From assembly GCA_947176115.1 (NCBI GenBank), contig CAMWPK010000095.1:1-6016 (forward strand): DNA of 6,016 nucleotides. Direction: 5' to 3'. This document shows, piece after piece, positions 4,543 through 6,016 of this stretch. This DNA comes from an uncultured Clostridia bacterium (lineage in GTDB: Bacteria > Bacillota > Clostridia > Christensenellales > UBA3700). The notes beneath the pieces were generated by a model that saw only the letters and a program-made list of their open reading frames with translations, was not told the DNA's origin and did no database searches. A program made the translations under genes and the position numbers. Every line of letters begins with the position of its first letter. The first letter of the stretch is position 1.

Positions 4543-5496
4543 TTATATATTAGTTAGGTCGTCGTCCTTAAAAGCGCCTTGCGGAACTTGCTCGAGCTTT
4601 TTATATACGCTCTTCTTGCGCTCTTTCTTCATTGCCTTGATAGCGTCCTTATTCTCTATTTGCTCTGCGTAGATAGGCTTAAAGGAAGCAACCTTCGGAG
4701 AGAACTTCTTTATCAGACTACCCGTAGCCCTGCAAGTAAAGGACGGACAAACTCTCATACCAAAGTCCATAAGACCTGCTACAGCGTCTGTAACAACTCT
4801 AACTTTGCCTTTGCGGATAGACTTAACTATCTTCTTACCTGCCGTGCTTGCCTTGATACCGATATTCTCGACCATTGAATCTGCCTTTGGTCCGCTCTCG
4901 CCCTCTCTTGCCTTATAGATATCCGTCTTGACCGGTCCCGGCATTACGCAAGATACGCCAATGCCAAAGCCTCTCAATTCTTGAGCCAAACATTCTGTCA
5001 ATGCCCAAACTCCGCCTTTCGTTGCAGAATAGATACTCTCACCGCCTACAGGCAAGATTGCAGAAGCGCTGGCAACGTTGCAAATATATCCGTACTTGGA
5101 CTTCTTTATCGTAGGAAGCATTGCCTTACAGCCGTAAACAACGCTCATAAGATTTGTATCAACTACTTTCTTGATTTGGTCGTCCGTCAAGTCGTTGTAT
5201 TGCCCAAACGGTTGAATCATACCTGCATTGTTGATAAGAATATCTGTCATAAATCCCATATTCTCAAGCTCTAAAGCAAAGTCCTTCCATGCCTGCAAGT
5301 CAGAAATATTAAATCTGCGGTAGGAGAACTTATCTCCAAGTTCAGCTTTCAATTCGTCAAGCTTTGCCTTGTTTCTAGCAACGCCCATTACGTTGCAACC
5401 GTACTTCTTGACCAAAATCATAAGTACTTCTTTACCCATACCGGTAGAACAACCTGTGAGAACTACGTTTCTGCCATAAAGCCATTTCTTTGTCAT
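4543..5496 (-). CDS. Classical short-chain dehydrogenase/reductase (SDR)
   Basis: This 317-residue NAD(P)-dependent oxidoreductase has all core SDR residues. The cofactor loop TGCSTGMG is at 14-21, NNAG at 89-92, the active-site Asn at 115, Ser at 143, and YSATK with Tyr156 and Lys160; PGPVKT is at 186-191. Arg41 after the second strand (VARN) suggests NADP(H) preference. Residues beyond about 230 form a basic C-terminal tail longer than in the usual 250-residue enzymes, so the substrate cannot be named. A GTG nine bases upstream could extend the frame to 5505, but it lies inside the AGGTGG ribosome site (5502-5507); the ATG at 5496 is therefore the better start. A 17-bp-spaced promoter precedes it. 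No clear terminator separates it from the rpmG promoter. Confidence 0.92.
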   Translation of the reverse strand: MTKKWLYGRNVVLTGCSTGMGKEVLMILVKKYGCNVMGVARNKAKLDELKAELGDKFSYRRFNISDLQAWKDFALELENMGFMTDILINNAGMIQPFGQYNDLTDDQIKKVVDTNLMSVVYGCKAMLPTIKKSKYGYICNVASASAILPVGGESIYSATKGGVWALTECLAQELRGFGIGVSCVMPGPVKTDIYKAREGESGPKADSMVENIGIKASTAGKKIVKSIRKGKVRVVTDAVAGLMDFGMRVCPSFTCRATGSLIKKFSPKVASFKPIYAEQIENKDAIKAMKKERKKSVYKKLEQVPQGAFKDDDLTNI

Positions 5497-5550
5497 ATCA
5501 ACCACCTAAATTATATATTTGTTAATAATTGCGTAATTTTTAACGATATT

Positions 5551-5579
5551 ATTTTAATATATCTATTTTCGATTGTCAA
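5551..5579 (-). promoter_or_regulatory. Promoter of the SDR gene
   Basis: The minus strand has TTGACA (5574-5579), a 17-bp AT-rich spacer and TAAAAT (5551-5556). The expected start is near 5544, giving a leader of about 48 nt before the SDR ATG. The promoter lies just downstream of the repeat cluster, so the SDR gene is likely a separate transcription unit from the partial gene upstream. Confidence 0.78.
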
Positions 5580-5616
5580 CTTATTCAATACATTTCTAGG
5601 CTTTTATAATTTCTTT

Positions 5617-5797
5617 CCGCTCAGTATGACGTAATGAGGGTGTAGCCCGTCACATTGAGCGCAGTGAAGCGCAGTTGAAAGGTCTTTATCAGATTAGATT
5701 CTTCGACTACGTTGCACTCCGCTCAGAATGACGGCTGGGAAGCGATTACTTACGCCTTGTATACATCATGTCATTTCGAGCGCAGTCGAGAAATCTC
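5617..5797. repeat. Cluster of four alternating REP-like repeat units
   Basis: Four related copies of a unit with consensus GTCATTCTGAGCG...TCGAAGAATCT occur in alternating orientation: a partial minus copy at 5617-5631 (ccgctcagtatgacg), a plus copy at 5648-5685, a minus copy at 5696-5734, and a plus copy at 5770-5797 (starting gtcatttcgagcgcagtcga). Neighbouring opposite copies can pair into larger hairpins. The cluster fills most of the 323-nt gap between the partial gene and the SDR gene. The minus copy shares long exact blocks with the unit at 732-760. No coding frame is credible here. Confidence 0.7.
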
Positions 5798-5823
5798 ATC
5801 CGATTGTCACAACCGCAGAGATT
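5792..5823 (-). terminator. Possible terminator hairpin after the partial gene
   Basis: On the minus strand, AATCTC and GAGATT pair (5818-5823 with 5792-5797). An inner 6-bp stem, CGGTTG with CAATCG (one G-U pair), has a 3-nt loop, and a small internal loop separates the two stems. The hairpin starts 5 nt after the stop codon of the partial gene. The following bases are TTCTCG rather than a T run, so intrinsic termination is uncertain. It overlaps the end of the repeat cluster. Confidence 0.4.
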
Positions 5824-5828
5824 GGTCT

Positions 5829-6016
5829 TTACTTCTTCATTGCGCGTTGCTCGCGAAGAAGATCTTGGTATCTCTCAATCTGGTCGTATCTCAAGTCCAC
5901 CATCTTCTTTGCCGTTTCGAAGGCTTGAGCATCGCTTACCAATACTTCTGTTTCTTTGACCTTGACTTTCGTTCCGTCGCCTGTCGCGTCACGGCGCAAG
6001 TCTTTCATATACTCGT
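5829..6016 (-). CDS. C-terminal end of an unrecognised protein (partial)
   Basis: The last 61 residues of a frame that enters from beyond the window are visible, ending in TAA at 5829-5831. The sequence begins EYMKDLRRDATGDGTKVKVKE and ends LREQRAMKK. It is highly charged, with no membrane segment or cysteine. The final 35 residues look helical and may form a coiled coil. I do not recognise the family and no function can be given. Codon choice resembles the other genes here and the frame is uninterrupted, so it is likely a real gene. An internal ATG at residue 3 is present, but without an upstream ribosome site visible in the window. Confidence 0.6.
   Translation of the reverse strand, partial: EYMKDLRRDATGDGTKVKVKETEVLVSDAQAFETAKKMVDLRYDQIERYQDLLREQRAMKK

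Noticed and set aside
5497..5505. GTG start that would add three residues to the SDR protein
   Set aside because: The GTG is part of the AGGTGG ribosome site itself. The ATG at 5494-5496 has the proper spacing.
5728..5959. Two plus-strand open frames of 66 and 63 codons
   Set aside because: They run through the repeat cluster and opposite the partial minus-strand gene, which has better coding character. They have no ribosome sites.
1..6016. CRISPR array, toxin-antitoxin pair, phage genes or defence system
   Set aside because: There are no regularly spaced repeats and no recognisable nuclease, toxin or phage protein in any frame. The region is mainly a housekeeping operon.

Overview
The window is a chromosomal segment of a low-GC bacterium, probably a Clostridia-type Firmicute. 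The evidence is the AT-rich intergenic DNA, strong AGGAGG-type ribosome sites, TTGACA/TATAAT-like promoters with 17-bp spacers, a Firmicute-style L10 leader RNA and Clostridia-like ribosomal proteins. The species cannot be named from the sequence. Every gene I can support is on the minus strand, so transcription runs from high to low coordinates. The plus-strand open frames are shadows of these genes.

In transcription order: (a) 5829-6016 is the 3' end of an unrecognised gene. (b) 5506-5828 is non-coding. It holds a cluster of inverted, REP-like repeats and the promoter of the next gene. (c) 4543-5496 encodes a classical short-chain dehydrogenase/reductase. (d) A near-consensus promoter at 4487-4515 drives a translation/secretion operon: rpmG (L33), secE, nusG, rplK (L11) and rplA (L1). 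(e) A second strong promoter at 2074-2102 and an L10-type leader with an attenuator-like hairpin precede rplJ (L10) and rplL (L7/L12). The operon ends at a strong terminator (774-802). (f) 150-695 encodes a small polytopic membrane protein resembling DUF6512, followed by its own terminator (98-128).

The operon combines stoichiometric synthesis of the L11/L1 and L10/L12 stalk proteins with the elongation factor NusG and the translocon subunit SecE. Two RNA autoregulation sites can be read directly. One is a 23S-rRNA-like L1 site ahead of rplK. The other is the L10 leader ahead of rplJ. rpoB and rpoC, which commonly follow rplL, are absent here.

I see no previously undescribed multi-gene system. 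The least explained structure is a roughly 160-bp imperfect palindrome (819-978) lying between the rplL stop codon and its terminator. Next in interest are a dispersed repeat family present on both flanks of the ribosomal cluster, and a 19-bp perfect inverted repeat covering the apparent GTG start of the membrane protein gene.
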